The position numbers and the translations under genes were made by a program. This document shows positions 11,701 to 18,298 of a stretch of 51,317 nucleotides of DNA, piece after piece. This DNA is from a virus. Under the pieces are notes generated by a model. It had not been told where the DNA came from, ran no database searches, and saw nothing but the letters and a program-made list of their open reading frames with translations. Position 1 is the stretch's first letter; the number at the start of each line of letters is the position of its first letter. The stretch covers positions 1-51,317 of the IMG/VR virus record IMGVR_UViG_3300008113_008399; one strand, given 5' to 3'.

Positions 11701-13224
11701 ACTTTCTCCACTTACCCCTGAAGTTCCTGAAGAACCATCATTACCTGATGATCCATCTGATCCTGTACTACCGCTTTCACCACTTATACCTGAAGTTCCG
11801 TTGGAACCATCGTTACCGCTTTCACCTGATGTACCATTACTGCCTGATTCACCAGAAATACCTGAAGTACCAAAACTACCATCATTACCACTTGACCCAT
11901 CTGATCCTGTTGATCCCGATTCACCACTTATACCAGAGGTTCCGTTAGAACCACTTTCTCCACTTATTCCTGAAGTTCCTGAAGAACCATCATTACCACT
12001 AGATCCGTCAGACCCTGTTGAACCTGATTCACCAGAAATACCTGAAGTACCAAAACTACCGTCAGCTCCTGAAGAACCATCTGATCCTGTTGACCCAGAT
12101 TCACCAGAAATACCAGAAGTTCCATTGGAACCATCGGCACCACTTTCACCTGAAGTACCAGTTGACCCTGATTCACCTGAAACACCTGAAGTACCATTAG
12201 AACCATCGTTACCGCTTATCCCACTTGTGCCATCAACACCATCAACACCATCAATACCATTTGTACCAGAAGTACCAGATTGACCACTCGTACCATCATT
12301 TCCTGTGCTACCAGATTCACCTGATATACCTGATGTTCCATTTGAACCATCCGCTCCTGAAGAACCATCTGAACCAGTACTACCAGATTCACCACTTACT
12401 CCTGAAGTCCCTGAAGATCCGTCATTACCTGATGTGCCATCACTACCAGTTGAACCTGATTCACCACTTATACCAGAGGTTCCGTTGGAACCATCTGCTC
12501 CTGAAGAACCGTCAGAGCCAGTTGAACCACTTTCTCCACTTATTCCTGAAGTTCCTGAAGAACCATCATTACCACTTTCACCTGATGTGCCATTACTACC
12601 ACTTTCTCCACTTAAACCTGAGGTTCCGTTACTACCATCATTACCCGATGTACCATCTGATCCTGTTGACCCAGATTCGCCAGACATCCCCGAAGTTCCG
12701 TTGGAGCCATCGGCACCGCTTTCACCTGAAGTACCAGTGCTACCTGATTCACCACTTATCCCTGAAGTTCCTGAAGAACCATCATTACCACTACTACCAT
12801 CACTACCATTACTACCTGATTCTCCAGAAACACCAGATGTACCATCAGAACCACTCAAACCCGAATAACCTGAAGTACCAGCTGTACCAGAAGTACCTGT
12901 TAATAAAGGTGAATATGAATATTCACCAGTAGCTGCATTAAACGACACAAAATAGTTCGGTGAACTATTTTCGGTCATTCCTGTAACAAATAACTCATTT
13001 AAAATATAAACACCCTTAAGATCTTGGGTGTTTTCCCACTGTCCAGTGGTATCGTTCCAAACTAAAATGTCCCCTTCATTGGGGCCACTAATTACAACGT
13101 CAGATAGATCATCTATTCCAAGATTTTCTATAACGTCTTTTATATTTTGGAAGTTAGCATCTAATTCCGCATAGGATAGTGCCCTTCCTAGATCGTCTCT
13201 AAGATAAATTGTTACTGTTGCCAT
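1..13224 (-). CDS. Giant collagen-like (Gly-X-Y) phage fibre protein, 3' end outside the window
   Basis: An uninterrupted reading frame starts at ATG 13224 and is still open at base 1, giving at least 4408 codons. Residues 1-109 form a non-repetitive head with the phage-fibre motif LSYAELDANFQN near residue 17, typical of tail-fibre N-termini that attach to the virion. From residue 110 almost every third residue is Gly, with X and Y mostly Ser, Thr, Asp, Asn, Glu and Ala. Pro is essentially absent, so this is not a hydroxyproline-stabilised collagen. In the part encoded by 1-8700 some triplet Gly are replaced by Gln, Arg, Ala or Asp (for example GLSQLSG, GLSRSSG) but the triplet register is kept. 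The frame at base 1 equals the frame at the start, so there is no net frameshift over 13 kb. Likely a long trimeric fibre or whisker (inference). A TATTTAT element and an inverted repeat lie just upstream. Confidence 0.88.
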   Translation of the reverse strand, partial: MATVTIYLRDDLGRALSYAELDANFQNIKDVIENLGIDDLSDVVISGPNEGDILVWNDTTGQWENTQDLKGVYILNELFVTGMTENSSPNYFVSFNAATGEYSYSPLLTGTSGTAGTSGYSGLSGSDGTSGVSGESGSNGSDGSSGNDGSSGTSGISGESGSTGTSGESGADGSNGTSGMSGESGSTGSDGTSGNDGSNGTSGLSGESGSNGTSGESGNDGSSGTSGISGESGSTGSDGSSGADGSNGTSGISGESGSTGSDGTSGNDGSSGTSGVSGESGSTGSDGSSGADGSNGTSGISGESGSTGNDGTSGQSGTSGTNGIDGVDGVDGTSGISGNDGSNGTSGVSGESGSTGTSGESGADGSNGTSGISGESGSTGSDGSSGADGSFGTSGISGESGSTGSDGSSGNDGSSGTSGISGESGSNGTSGISGESGSTGSDGSSGNDGSFGTSGISGESGSNGTSGESGNDGSNGTSGISGESGSTGSDGSSGNDGSSGTSGVSGESGSTGSDGSSGDNGSNGTSGESGESGSSGSTGSSGSSGINGLNGESGASGSSGTNGSDGDSGTTGVNGTSGESGSTGSDGSSGNDGSSGTSGISGESGSTGSDGSSGADGSNGTSGQSGESGSSGESGTSGESGTSGTNGVDGVDGVDGTSGISGESGSNGSNGSSGNDGSNGTSGQSGESGSTGSDGSSGNDGSFGTSGQSGESGSTGSDGSSGNDGSFGTSGQSGESGSTGSDGTSGDNGSNGTSGISGESGSTGSDGSSGNDGSNGTSGISGESGSTGSSGSSGNDGSFGTSGQSGESGSTGSDGSSGADGSFGTSGQSGESGSSGSDGSSGADGSFGTSGQSGESGSTGSDGTSGNDGSNGTSGISGESGSTGSDGSSGADGSFGTSGISGESGSTGSDGSSGNDGSSGTSGQSGESGSTGSDGSSGADGSFGTSGESGESGSSGSTGSSGSSGINGLNGESGASGSSGTNGSSGDNGSNGTSGISGESGSTGSDGSSGANGSFGTSGISGESGSTGSDGSSGNDGSNGTSGQSGESGSTGSDGSSGNDGSNGTSGISGESGSTGSDGSSGDNGSNGTSGISGESGSTGSDGTSGNDGSSGTSGISGESGSTGSDGSSGADGSYGTSGQSGESGSTGSDGSSGNDGSFGTSGISGESGSSGSDGSSGNDGSFGTSGQSGESGSSGSTGSSGSSGINGLNGESGASGSSGTNGSSGDDGSNGTSGISGESGSTGSDGSSGDNGSSGTSGVSGESGSTGSDGTSGNNGSNGTSGLSGESGSTGSDGTSGNDGSNGTSGVSGDSGSTGSNGTSGDNGSSGTSGISGESGSTGSDGTSGNEGSNGTSGISGESGSTGSDGTSGDNGSSGTSGISGESGSTGSDGSSGNDGSFGTSGQSGESGSTGSDGTSGDGGSFGTSGESGESGSSGSTGSSGSSGINGLNGESGASGSSGTNGSSGDNGSTGTSGSSGASGSTGTSGSSGDSASSGTAGSSGTSGSNGSSGESGSSGSAASSGSSATSGTIGTSGLAANSGSSATSGSSATSGSSGTNGASSNSGLSETSGSSGSSGTNGTTGVAGQSRLSFSSGSSGSSGTSGTGGNSGASASSGSSATSGTVGTSGLSASSGSAGSSATSGTSGSTGSAGSSGASATSGTSASSGSSATSGTNGTSGLSSNSGSSATSGSSATSGTSGSSGLSASSGSSATSGSSATSGTAGSSGVSSTSGTSASSGSSATSGTNGTSGLSSNSGSSATSGTSATSGTTGTSGLAGSSKTSGSSGSSGTSGSSGVDGADGISAISATSGSSGSTGTNGTGGLSSNSGSSGTSGSSATSGTVGSSGLSSSSGSSATSGTSGSTGSNGSSGASASSGTSASSGSSATSGTNGTSGLAANSGSSGSAGSSGTSATSGSSGTSGSSGASASSGTSASSGSSATSGTNGTSGLASNSGSSASSGSSATSGTAGSSGLSASSGSSASSGTSGTSGSAGSSGASASSGTSASSGSSATSGTNGTSGLSSNSGSSATSGSSATSGTSGSSGLSASSGSSATSGTSGSAGSAGSSGLSASSGTSASSGSSATSGTNGTSGLAANSGSSATSGSSATSGTSGSSGSSASSGTAGSSGNSNSSGSSGSSGSSATSGTAGTSGLSSNSGSSATSGSSATSGTAGSSGLSASSGSSATSGTSGSSGSVGSSGASASSGTSASSGSSATSGTNGTSGLSALSGSSATSGSSATSGTAGSSGLSASSGSSATSGTSGSSGTAGASGASASSGTSASSGSSATSGTNGTSGLSANSGSSATSGSSATSGSAGSSGLSASSGSSATSGTAGSTGTSGSSGASASSATSGTAGSSATSGTNGTSGLSANSGSSASSGSSATSGTAGSSGLSASSGSSATSGTSGSTGSNGSSGASASSGTSASSGSSATSGTNGTSGLSSNSGSSGTSASSGTSGTTGTVGSSANSGSSGSAGSSATSGTSGSTGSAGSSGASASSGTSASSGSSATSGTVGTSGLSQLSGSSGSAGTSATSGTSGSSGSSGSAGTDGASALSKSSGTSGSSGSSGSTGTNGTSGLAANSGSSATSGSSATSGTTGTSGSSALSSSAGSSGSSATSGTAGSSGLSALSASSGTSASSGSTGSNGTSGLAANSGSSATSGSSATSGTAGTSGLSQLSGSSGSAGTSATSGTSGSSGSSGSAGTDGASALSKSSGTSGSSGSTGTAGTNGASANSGSSATSGSSATSGTAGTSGLSQLSGSAGSAGSSATSGTSGSSGSSGSAGTSGQSANSGSSATSGSSATSGTVGTSGLSRLSGSSATAGTSGTSGTDGQSATSDTSGTSGSSGSTGTSGTDGQSALSKSSGTSGSSGSSGSAGTNGASANSGSSATSGSSATSGTAGTSGLSQLSGSSGSAGTSATSGTSGSSGSSGSAGTDGASALSKSSGTSGSSGSSGSTGTNGTSGNAGNSGLSATSGSSATSGTTGTSGTNGASANSGSSGTSASSGTTGTTGTSGSSNNSGSAGTSGSSGSSGTSGTVGASANSGSSGSSGSSATSGTAGTNGLSQLSGSSGSAGTSATSGTSGSSGSSGSAGTDGASALSRSSGTSGSSGSTGTNGTNGASANSGSSATSGSSATSGTAGTSGLSQLSGSSGSAGSSASSGTTGTSGTAGNSGLSQLSGSSASSGSSGTNGTSGLSRSSGSSGTSGSSGTNGTDGASALSRSSGTSGSSGSTGTNGTNGASANSGSSGSAGTSATSGTAGTSGLSQLSGSAGSSGSSATSGTSGSSALSGSAGSAGSSATSGTSGSSGLSASSGSAGTSASSGSTGTNGTSGLSANSGSSATSGSSATSGTAGTNGLSQLSGSSGSAGTSATSGTSGSSGSSGSSGTDGASALSRSSGTSGSSGSTGTNGTNGASANSGSSATSGSSATSGTAGTSGLSQLSGSAGSAGSSATSGTSGSSGSAGTSGQSANSGSSATSGSSATSGTVGTSGLSRLSGSSATAGTSGTSGTDGQSALSDTSGTSGSSGSTGTSGTDGQSGLSRSSGTSGSSGSTGSNGTNGASANSGSSATSGSSATSGTVGTSGLSQLSGSSGSAGTSATSGTSGSSGSSGSAGTDGASALSKSSGTSGSSGSSGSTGTNGTSGLAANSGSSGTSASSGTSGTTGTVGSSALSSSSGSSGSSGSSATSGTAGSSGLSGSAGSSATSGTSGSTGSNGTSGASANSGSSATSGSSATSGTAGTSGLGRLSGSSATAGTSGTSGTDGVSATSDTSGTSGSSGSTGTSGTDGQSSLSRSSGTSGSSGSTGTNGTNGASANSGSSATSGSSATSGTVGTSGLSQLSGSSGSAGSSATSGTSGSSGSSASSGSAGTSGQSANSGSSGTSASSGSTGTNGTAGLSGLSQLSGSSASSGSSGTTGTAGTNGLSRLSGSSATAGTSGTSGTDGVSATSDTSGTSGSAGSTGTSGTDGQSGLSRSSGSSGTSGSSGSTGTNGTSGNAGNSGLSSTSGSSATSGTTGTNGTNGASANAGSSGSSGSSATSGTAGTSGSSNNSGSAGTSGSSGSTGTNGTNGASANAGSSGTSASSGTTGTAGTNGLSQLSGSSGSAGTSATSGTSGSSGSAATSGLSANSGSSATSGSSGSTGTNGTSGQSANSGSSGSAGSSATSGTVGTSGLSRLSGSSGSSATSGTSGSSGTAGASGLSQLSGSSASSGSSGTNGTSGLSRSSGSSGTSGSSGTNGTDGASALSRSSGTSGSSGSTGTAGTIGSSNNSGSAGTSGSSATSGTVGTSGLAANSGLSVTSGTSGTSGSSGSKGTDGTAGVSGASASSGTSASSATSGTAGTSGLSQLSGSSGSAGSSASSGTTGTSGTAGASGLSQLSGSSASSGSSGTNGTSGLSRSSGSSGTS
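8700..12897 (-). repeat. 24-residue (72-bp) Gly-X-Y unit array with widely spaced identical cassettes
   Basis: This part of the fibre gene is built from eight-triplet units of the type GESGSTGSDGxSGxDGSxG followed by TSGxS, 72 bp per unit. A cassette encoding GINGLNGESGASGSSGTNG occurs four times. Its 20-bp marker starts at 8871, 9591, 10311 and 11571, so the spacings are 720, 720 and 1260 bp. A run encoding GVDGVDGVDG occurs near 11265 and 12230. The pattern implies growth by unequal exchange of multi-unit blocks. Confidence 0.85.
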
Positions 13225-13227
13225 TTA

Positions 13228-13256
13228 TATATGTTAGTTTAAACTACTAACATATA
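13228..13256. repeat. Inverted repeat in front of the giant fibre gene
   Basis: Perfect 11-bp arms TATATGTTAGT (13228-13238) and ACTAACATATA (13246-13256) are separated by 7 bp. The repeat ends 3 bp before the fibre start codon and overlaps the TATTTAT element. It could be an operator for a dimeric protein or a 5'-UTR hairpin. Confidence 0.7.
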
Positions 13257-13262
13257 AATAGT
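13252..13262 (-). promoter_or_regulatory. TATTTAT element, fibre gene
   Basis: Reads CTATTTATATG on the coding strand, about 28 bp before the start codon of the fibre gene. Same element as at about 16 other gene starts in the window. Confidence 0.5.
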
Positions 13263-13311
13263 ATCAAATACTAATAAGGCAACAGTAACAACGTTTTTTT
13301 TTACTATTTTT

Positions 13312-15777
13312 TTATTCTGTGATGTTAACGTTTATTTTTTCACTCTTAATATTATAAGTTAAACTTATTTTACCAGATTTAGGCATTTGTTTACGTAACA
13401 TTTCGTCTGAAATCGGGTCCTCTACATATTTCTGTATGGTTCTTTGGATTTCCCTAGCCCCGTATAGTTTATTAAAACCTTTTTCCAAAATAAATTCTTT
13501 AGATTTTTTATCAATTTTAAATGTAAACCCAACATTTTTTAAGTGATTTTCAAAATCCTTTAATTGTAAATCAATAATTTTAACAACATCATCTTGTGTT
13601 AGATAATTAAAATAAACAATTTCATCCAAACGATTAATAAATTCTGGTTTAAAAGTTTTCTTAAGGTTTTTTTCAATAATACTTTTTGAGTTTACAATCG
13701 CATCCGCTTCAGAATCATTAAAACCGATTTTAGTACCAAAATCTTGAACCTCTTTCAAACCGATATTTGATGTCATGATGATAATGGTATTTTTGAAATT
13801 AATTTTTCTACCGTTAGCATCGGTTAAATAACCCTCATCAAGTAATTGAAGCATAACATTGAAAATATCTGGGTGAGCCTTTTCAATCTCATCAAATAAA
13901 ACCAAAGAATATGGTTTATTTTTAACTTTCTCCGTTAATTGACCACCTTCGTTATACCCAACATAACCTGGGGGTGCCCCAATTAACTTACTAATATTAA
14001 ATTTTTCGGAGTATTCGGACATATCGACACGGATAATAGCATCTTGAGAACCAAAAACTTTTTCAGCTAAACATTTTGCTAATTCTGTTTTACCAACACC
14101 AGTTGGTCCAATAAATAAGAATGAACCGATTGGTTTAGATTGTTTTCTAATACCAGTTCTATTTCTTTTGATTGATGAAACAACTTTATCGATTGCATCT
14201 GATTGACCAATAACACAATTAGCCAATTCACCATCCATTGATAATAATCTTGTTACCTCATTCTCAGAGACTTTACTAACAGGTATACCCGTCATCATTG
14301 ATACTACTTCGGAGATCATATCATCCGTCACAATATTTCTTTTATCATTAATCGATAACTTCCACATTGAATTTTCTTTATCTAACTCGGTAAGAATTTT
14401 TTTCTCTTGATCACGAAGCTGCGCTGCCTGCTCAAAATTTTGGGTTTTAACAACTTGTTGTTTTTGATCCTTAATCTCTTTTAACTTAAGTTCAAGATCC
14501 TTTATTTTTTGTGGTGCCTTAACCGCCACCTGAGTTCTTGAACCAGCCTCATCCATGATATCGATAGCCTTATCAGGGAATTCCCTGTTTGTGATATAAC
14601 GATCAGCCAATGCGATAATTTCATCAATAGCCTCTTCAGTGTATGTTACTTTATGGAAATCTTCGTATTTCTCTTTAATATTCATAAGGATTTCTTTAGT
14701 CTCACTTAAGATTGGTGGGTTAACCATAACTTTTTGGAATCTTCTATCTAAAGCACCATCCTTTTCAATATGCTCACGATATTCATCAAGAGTTGTTGCA
14801 CCAATACATTGGAGTTCTCCACGGGCTAATGCGGGTTTAAATACGTTTGCAGCGTCTAACGAACCCGATGAATTACCAGCACCAACAATTGTATGTAATT
14901 CATCAATGAAAAGAATCACATTTGGGTTATCTTTAGCCTCATCAACAATAGCTTTAATTCTCTCCTCAAACTGACCACGATATTTTGTACCAGCAACCAA
15001 CGATGTCATATCTAATGTTACAACACGTTTGTTCATTAGAGGCCTTGGGCAATCACCGTTCGCAATTTTAATTGCTAAACTTTCAGCGATAGCTGTCTTA
15101 CCAACACCTGGATCACCAATAAGAATCGGGTTATTTTTCTTTCTTCTTGTTAAAATTTGACAAACCCTCTCAACCTCAGATGCACGACCTATTACAGGAT
15201 CTAATTTACCTTCTTGTGCTAAAACAGTTAAATCACGACCAAAATTATCTAATGTCGGTGTTTTTGATTTAATATTTTTATTTGCCTCGTTTAATGGTTT
15301 CCTATCTCTAGGTAACTCATCATCATTAGAGAATACGCTGGCTTGTGGTGTTGATAATTGTTTAATTTTCTTAGCGATAAAAGTTTTTGTTAAACCATAT
15401 TCCTTAAAAAGTTTAACAATCGCATTATCTTTTTCCATTGAGATTAGAAAGAAAAGCTCAACAGTGATGTAGTCGGTTGGCTTTTTCCTTACGATACACT
15501 CTTTAATTATTTCTTGAAGATCTGACTCAAAAGGTAAGATACCATCTTGTTTACCATTAGATGAATCGGAAAGCCTCTTATTAATGTCATTTAAGTCATT
15601 AACCATCACATCAAAATCCAATACTTTGTTTTTGACAACCTCATAAATCATATTCTCAGTAGTAAGGATACCGAATATAACATGTTGTAACCTAAGCATC
15701 GAGTCATCATACTTAATTGCCACGGATTGCCCCCTAGTAAAGGCGCTTCTTAACTCATTTGTCATTCTTTCTTTCAT
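13312..15777 (-). CDS. clpC-like: ClpC/ClpA-like AAA+ unfoldase (Hsp100)
   Basis: The 821-residue protein has the full class I Clp layout: an N-terminal Clp repeat-like domain (about 1-145), D1 with Walker A GDPGVGKT (221-228) and Walker B ILFIDE (288-293), a short coiled middle segment around 425-470 resembling ClpC ([11 protein letters not shown]), and D2 with Walker A GPTGVGKT (557-564) and Walker B VLFDEIEK (626-633). An IGF tripeptide (684-686) lies where ClpA and ClpC carry the loop that docks on ClpP, so it may feed substrates to host ClpP. No protease gene is seen nearby. The start at 15777 is chosen because a good promoter lies 20 bp upstream. Use in virion maturation or in remodelling host proteins is inference. 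Confidence 0.93.
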   Translation of the reverse strand: MKERMTNELRSAFTRGQSVAIKYDDSMLRLQHVIFGILTTENMIYEVVKNKVLDFDVMVNDLNDINKRLSDSSNGKQDGILPFESDLQEIIKECIVRKKPTDYITVELFFLISMEKDNAIVKLFKEYGLTKTFIAKKIKQLSTPQASVFSNDDELPRDRKPLNEANKNIKSKTPTLDNFGRDLTVLAQEGKLDPVIGRASEVERVCQILTRRKKNNPILIGDPGVGKTAIAESLAIKIANGDCPRPLMNKRVVTLDMTSLVAGTKYRGQFEERIKAIVDEAKDNPNVILFIDELHTIVGAGNSSGSLDAANVFKPALARGELQCIGATTLDEYREHIEKDGALDRRFQKVMVNPPILSETKEILMNIKEKYEDFHKVTYTEEAIDEIIALADRYITNREFPDKAIDIMDEAGSRTQVAVKAPQKIKDLELKLKEIKDQKQQVVKTQNFEQAAQLRDQEKKILTELDKENSMWKLSINDKRNIVTDDMISEVVSMMTGIPVSKVSENEVTRLLSMDGELANCVIGQSDAIDKVVSSIKRNRTGIRKQSKPIGSFLFIGPTGVGKTELAKCLAEKVFGSQDAIIRVDMSEYSEKFNISKLIGAPPGYVGYNEGGQLTEKVKNKPYSLVLFDEIEKAHPDIFNVMLQLLDEGYLTDANGRKINFKNTIIIMTSNIGLKEVQDFGTKIGFNDSEADAIVNSKSIIEKNLKKTFKPEFINRLDEIVYFNYLTQDDVVKIIDLQLKDFENHLKNVGFTFKIDKKSKEFILEKGFNKLYGAREIQRTIQKYVEDPISDEMLRKQMPKSGKISLTYNIKSEKINVNITE

Positions 15778-15797
15778 GTGCGAATATATATTTTATG

Positions 15798-15828
15798 CAA
15801 AGATAGTAATAATCTTGACATAACCAAA
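15798..15828 (-). promoter_or_regulatory. Bacteroidetes-type promoter for the Clp gene
   Basis: On the minus strand TTTG (15828-15825), a 19-bp spacer and TATCTTTG (15805-15798) match the TTTG / TAnnTTTG consensus. It is interleaved with a promoter of the opposite direction. Confidence 0.75.
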
Positions 15829-15845
15829 CTTTTTTCCTACTTTTG
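15815..15845 (+). promoter_or_regulatory. Bacteroidetes-type promoter for the 15861 operon
   Basis: TTG (15815-15817), a 20-bp spacer and TACTTTTG (15838-15845), 15 bp before ATG 15861. Divergent from and overlapping the Clp promoter. Confidence 0.75.
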
Positions 15846-15860
15846 TTAAAAATAAATATT

Positions 15861-16112
15861 ATGGGGAAAACAACAATCTATTTTAAGGACGGTAATTTTA
15901 TCGAATACTCCGATCAGGATGTAAACAATGTTGTATCTATGATAAGTGGTAACCATTTAATTGTAACAACAAAGTCAACAGAAGAAACTGATAATGGGCC
16001 AGTTATCATTAATAATACAATTGTATATGAGTTGGATAAGATAAAAAACTTTGTAAAAATAACACCAACAATAAAATTTAACATCGAAGAAGATCATGTC
16101 AGTAACAAGTAA
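15861..16112 (+). CDS. Small hypothetical protein
   Basis: An 83-residue soluble protein that I do not recognise. It starts MGKTTIYFKDGNFIEY and has an alternating strand-like pattern, with no membrane segment or signal peptide. ATG 15861 is preferred over a TTG six codons upstream because that TTG lies inside the -7 promoter element. The 3' end overlaps the KTSC gene by 17 bp, so the two are probably translated together. First gene of a (+) operon reaching at least 17471. Confidence 0.75.
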   Translation: MGKTTIYFKDGNFIEYSDQDVNNVVSMISGNHLIVTTKSTEETDNGPVIINNTIVYELDKIKNFVKITPTIKFNIEEDHVSNK

Positions 16113-16338
16113 ACAGTATTTGGGTGAAAACGTAGTAGTTTCGTATGAAAGCTCAAATATCAAAGAAGGTAAGTACAATACAAACACTAAAAAACTACAA
16201 GTAACATTTAATAATGGTGCAATTTATGAGTATGATGATGTGCCCCATGAAACATTTGCCGCAATGAATTTAGCTGAAAGTCAGGGTAAATATTTTAACG
16301 CTAATATAGCAAAAGCATACACCTATAGAAAAATTTAA
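16096..16338 (+). CDS. KTSC-domain protein
   Basis: The whole 80-residue protein matches the KTSC domain pattern: VxSSNI near residue 16, then GKYN, LQVTFNNGAIYEYDDVP around 33-49, and the SQGKYFNANI ending. The domain is common in phages and at the C-terminus of some lysyl-tRNA synthetases. Its function is not established. The gene overlaps its upstream neighbour and is followed 3 bp later by the next gene, which indicates an operon. Confidence 0.85.
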   Translation: MSVTSKQYLGENVVVSYESSNIKEGKYNTNTKKLQVTFNNGAIYEYDDVPHETFAAMNLAESQGKYFNANIAKAYTYRKI

Positions 16339-16341
16339 CCT

Positions 16342-16806
16342 ATGTACGTTGATATAAGATATGAGTCAAGAGCCAACATAACCTTTCATAACATGGCTAA
16401 GGTTTCCATACGTGGTAACCAAAATTACCTTGTTAAATGGTATTATAATGATGAGTTTTTTGGTGAAATGTTTTTAAACGGTGGAACCTGGGGAGCCTAT
16501 CCGATGAATGAAATAGGGCATTGGAAAATTGAATTTTGGCAAGAGGGTAGATTAGTCTACACTTACACCAACATGCTAGAAAAAAACAATATCTTAATAT
16601 TGTTTGAAAATGACGGTAACGATTTTGGCGAATTTGCTAAAAAAGTTAAAGAATATTCAGATGACCTATCCGATAGATACGGTTGTAATACGTTTGTTTT
16701 TTTTAAAAATTCAGAATTATGTGATTTTAGTGAGCATAAAGGTATTCCATTAAGATTAAACGATGATATTAACAGTTTTAAAATTATTTATAACAAAAAA
16801 TTATGA
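16342..16806 (+). CDS. Hypothetical protein, 154 aa
   Basis: Not recognised. The N-terminal half (about 1-75) is rich in aromatic residues and beta-like (VDIRYESRANITFHN, WYYNDEFFGEMF, WKIEFW), suggesting a beta-sandwich. The C-terminal half has a NILILFEN strand and charged helices. It ends with TGA inside an ATGA overlap with the following oxygenase gene, so the two are translationally coupled and may act together. No signal peptide or membrane segment. Confidence 0.75.
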   Translation: MYVDIRYESRANITFHNMAKVSIRGNQNYLVKWYYNDEFFGEMFLNGGTWGAYPMNEIGHWKIEFWQEGRLVYTYTNMLEKNNILILFENDGNDFGEFAKKVKEYSDDLSDRYGCNTFVFFKNSELCDFSEHKGIPLRLNDDINSFKIIYNKKL

Positions 16807-17471
16807 CGGATAATTTAATTAAAATATACGAAAAAGCCATCCCAAAAGAAGTTTGTGAGTTTATAATAAATGAGTTTGAAACTTCTAAAAATCAAATGGA
16901 AGGTATTAGTGGGGCTGGTGTAAATAAGTTGGTAAAATCCTCAACAGATTTGATGATCCATTTAAATTTAGACAACCCAAATTGGTTATACATTTATGAT
17001 TACTTGAGAGAAAATTTATTAGGTAATTTGGTTGATTACATTGAATGTAACAGTTTCATGACAATGACAGGTGGTTTTGCCACTAAAGCTTCTGCCGTTA
17101 GGACGGCCCAATCTTGTTACATGGCTGGTAGTAACGGCCAACCCCACATGCAAATGCAGAGGTACATTGACGACCAAGGTTATTACGCTTGGCACCACGA
17201 AAATGAGGGTGGAACAACATCAAAAAGGGAGTTGTTTTTTATCTACTATTTAAATGATGTTGATAGTGGTGGTGAGACCGAATTCAAGTTCAACCCACTT
17301 AAAGTCAACCCAGAAGTTGGTAAATTAGTTATAGCACCAGCTTTATGGACACATAAACATCGTGGTAACCCACCGCAAAATGGTCAGTATAAATATATCA
17401 TCACTGGTTGGATTGAAAAAAAGGATGAACACTATATTTCTGAAGAATTTGAGGAAGATTACCTAATTTAA
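16803..17471 (+). CDS. 2-oxoglutarate/Fe(II)-dependent oxygenase (prolyl 4-hydroxylase-like)
   Basis: The 222-residue protein has the 2OG-Fe(II) fold markers of phage P4H-like enzymes: an HxE iron motif at H131/E133 in WHHENEGG, GGETEF at 156-161, the distal iron His in THKHRGNPP (H186), and a basic residue for 2-oxoglutarate about ten residues later in KYIITGW. HxE replaces the more common HxD. Such enzymes hydroxylate protein side chains or nucleobases and the substrate here is unknown. The nearby collagen-like fibre has essentially no proline, so it is not an obvious prolyl-hydroxylase substrate. Start coupled to the previous gene by ATGA. Confidence 0.88.
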   Translation: MTDNLIKIYEKAIPKEVCEFIINEFETSKNQMEGISGAGVNKLVKSSTDLMIHLNLDNPNWLYIYDYLRENLLGNLVDYIECNSFMTMTGGFATKASAVRTAQSCYMAGSNGQPHMQMQRYIDDQGYYAWHHENEGGTTSKRELFFIYYLNDVDSGGETEFKFNPLKVNPEVGKLVIAPALWTHKHRGNPPQNGQYKYIITGWIEKKDEHYISEEFEEDYLI

Positions 17472-17484
17472 CCGAAAATACAGA

Positions 17485-17491
17485 TATTTAT
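17485..17491 (+). promoter_or_regulatory. TATTTAT element
   Basis: AGATATTTATCTGATATG: the element lies 5 bp before ATG 17497, close enough for a nearly leaderless transcript. Confidence 0.5.
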
Positions 17492-17496
17492 CTGAT

Positions 17497-18240
17497 ATGG
17501 ACAATATTTTAAAAAGTTTTACTGTTCGACCTAGCTTATATTCAGATATTTGGGAAAACCCGTCATCTGATAATTTTAAGGAAATAAAACTTAAAAAAGA
17601 GATTAGAGAACGTTTAATTGCGATAGCAAAAGATTTTATTGAAAGTTTTGGTATTGATAGTTTTGCTATTGAAGATATTTTGTTTGTTGGTAGTTTAGCT
17701 AATTACAATTGGTCAGAGTATTCTGATATTGATTTACACATTGTTGTAGATAAAAAAGCTGTTAACGATGATAATATTTTAGTTGATGAATTTTTTACGG
17801 CTAAAAAAGAGTTATATAACCTAAAACATGATATAAAAATCAAGGGGTTTGATGTTGAGTTATATGTCCAGGATGTTGAAGAGGTTTTGGATGCAGCCGA
17901 TGGTATATATAGCATACTTTATAGTAAATGGAGAAAAGAACCCAGTAAACAAAAACCAGAGATAAATAAAAAAGATATTGTTAAAAAGGTAAAAGAATTT
18001 GATAAAAAATTAAACGACATCGCCAATGAAAAAGATGCGGATGCTAAGATTTTAAAATTAAAAAAATTAAAAGAAAAGATTAGAGCATATAGAAAAAGCG
18101 GTTTAAACTCAACGGGTGAGTTCAGTACTGAGAATTTGGTTTTTAAATATTTAAGAAGATCTGGGTATATGGATAAATTAGCTGATATGGGTATTGATGT
18201 CAAAGATGAATTTTTATCCCTAGAAAATCTGGAATATTGA
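17497..18240 (+). CDS. Nucleotidyltransferase-fold protein
   Basis: A DNA polymerase beta-type nucleotidyltransferase signature is present: GS at 65-66 followed by DID at 77-79 (GSLANYNWSEYSDIDLHIV), and a third acidic residue near 121 in FDVELYV. The C-terminal half (about 150-240) is Lys-rich and helical (LKKLKEKIRAYRKSG). The protein is 247 residues long. Family members add nucleotides to tRNA, antibiotics, proteins or toxin targets, and the sequence does not tell which applies. The gene has its own TATTTAT element. The position upstream of a leader-bearing structural gene suggests late expression (inference). Confidence 0.8.
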   Translation: MDNILKSFTVRPSLYSDIWENPSSDNFKEIKLKKEIRERLIAIAKDFIESFGIDSFAIEDILFVGSLANYNWSEYSDIDLHIVVDKKAVNDDNILVDEFFTAKKELYNLKHDIKIKGFDVELYVQDVEEVLDAADGIYSILYSKWRKEPSKQKPEINKKDIVKKVKEFDKKLNDIANEKDADAKILKLKKLKEKIRAYRKSGLNSTGEFSTENLVFKYLRRSGYMDKLADMGIDVKDEFLSLENLEY

Positions 18241-18260
18241 TATTTTCCTCTTTTTGCTTA

Positions 18261-18267
18261 TATTTAT
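18261..18267 (+). promoter_or_regulatory. TATTTAT element
   Basis: TATATTTATAAGAAG, 31 bp before ATG 18299. Confidence 0.5.
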
Positions 18268-18298
18268 AAGAAGAATAATTATTTTAAATAACTAAGAT

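Noticed and set aside
1-13224. CRISPR array or tandem satellite DNA
   Set aside because: The repeats are in-frame codon repeats without unique spacers or conserved direct repeats, and the translated frame explains the periodicity.
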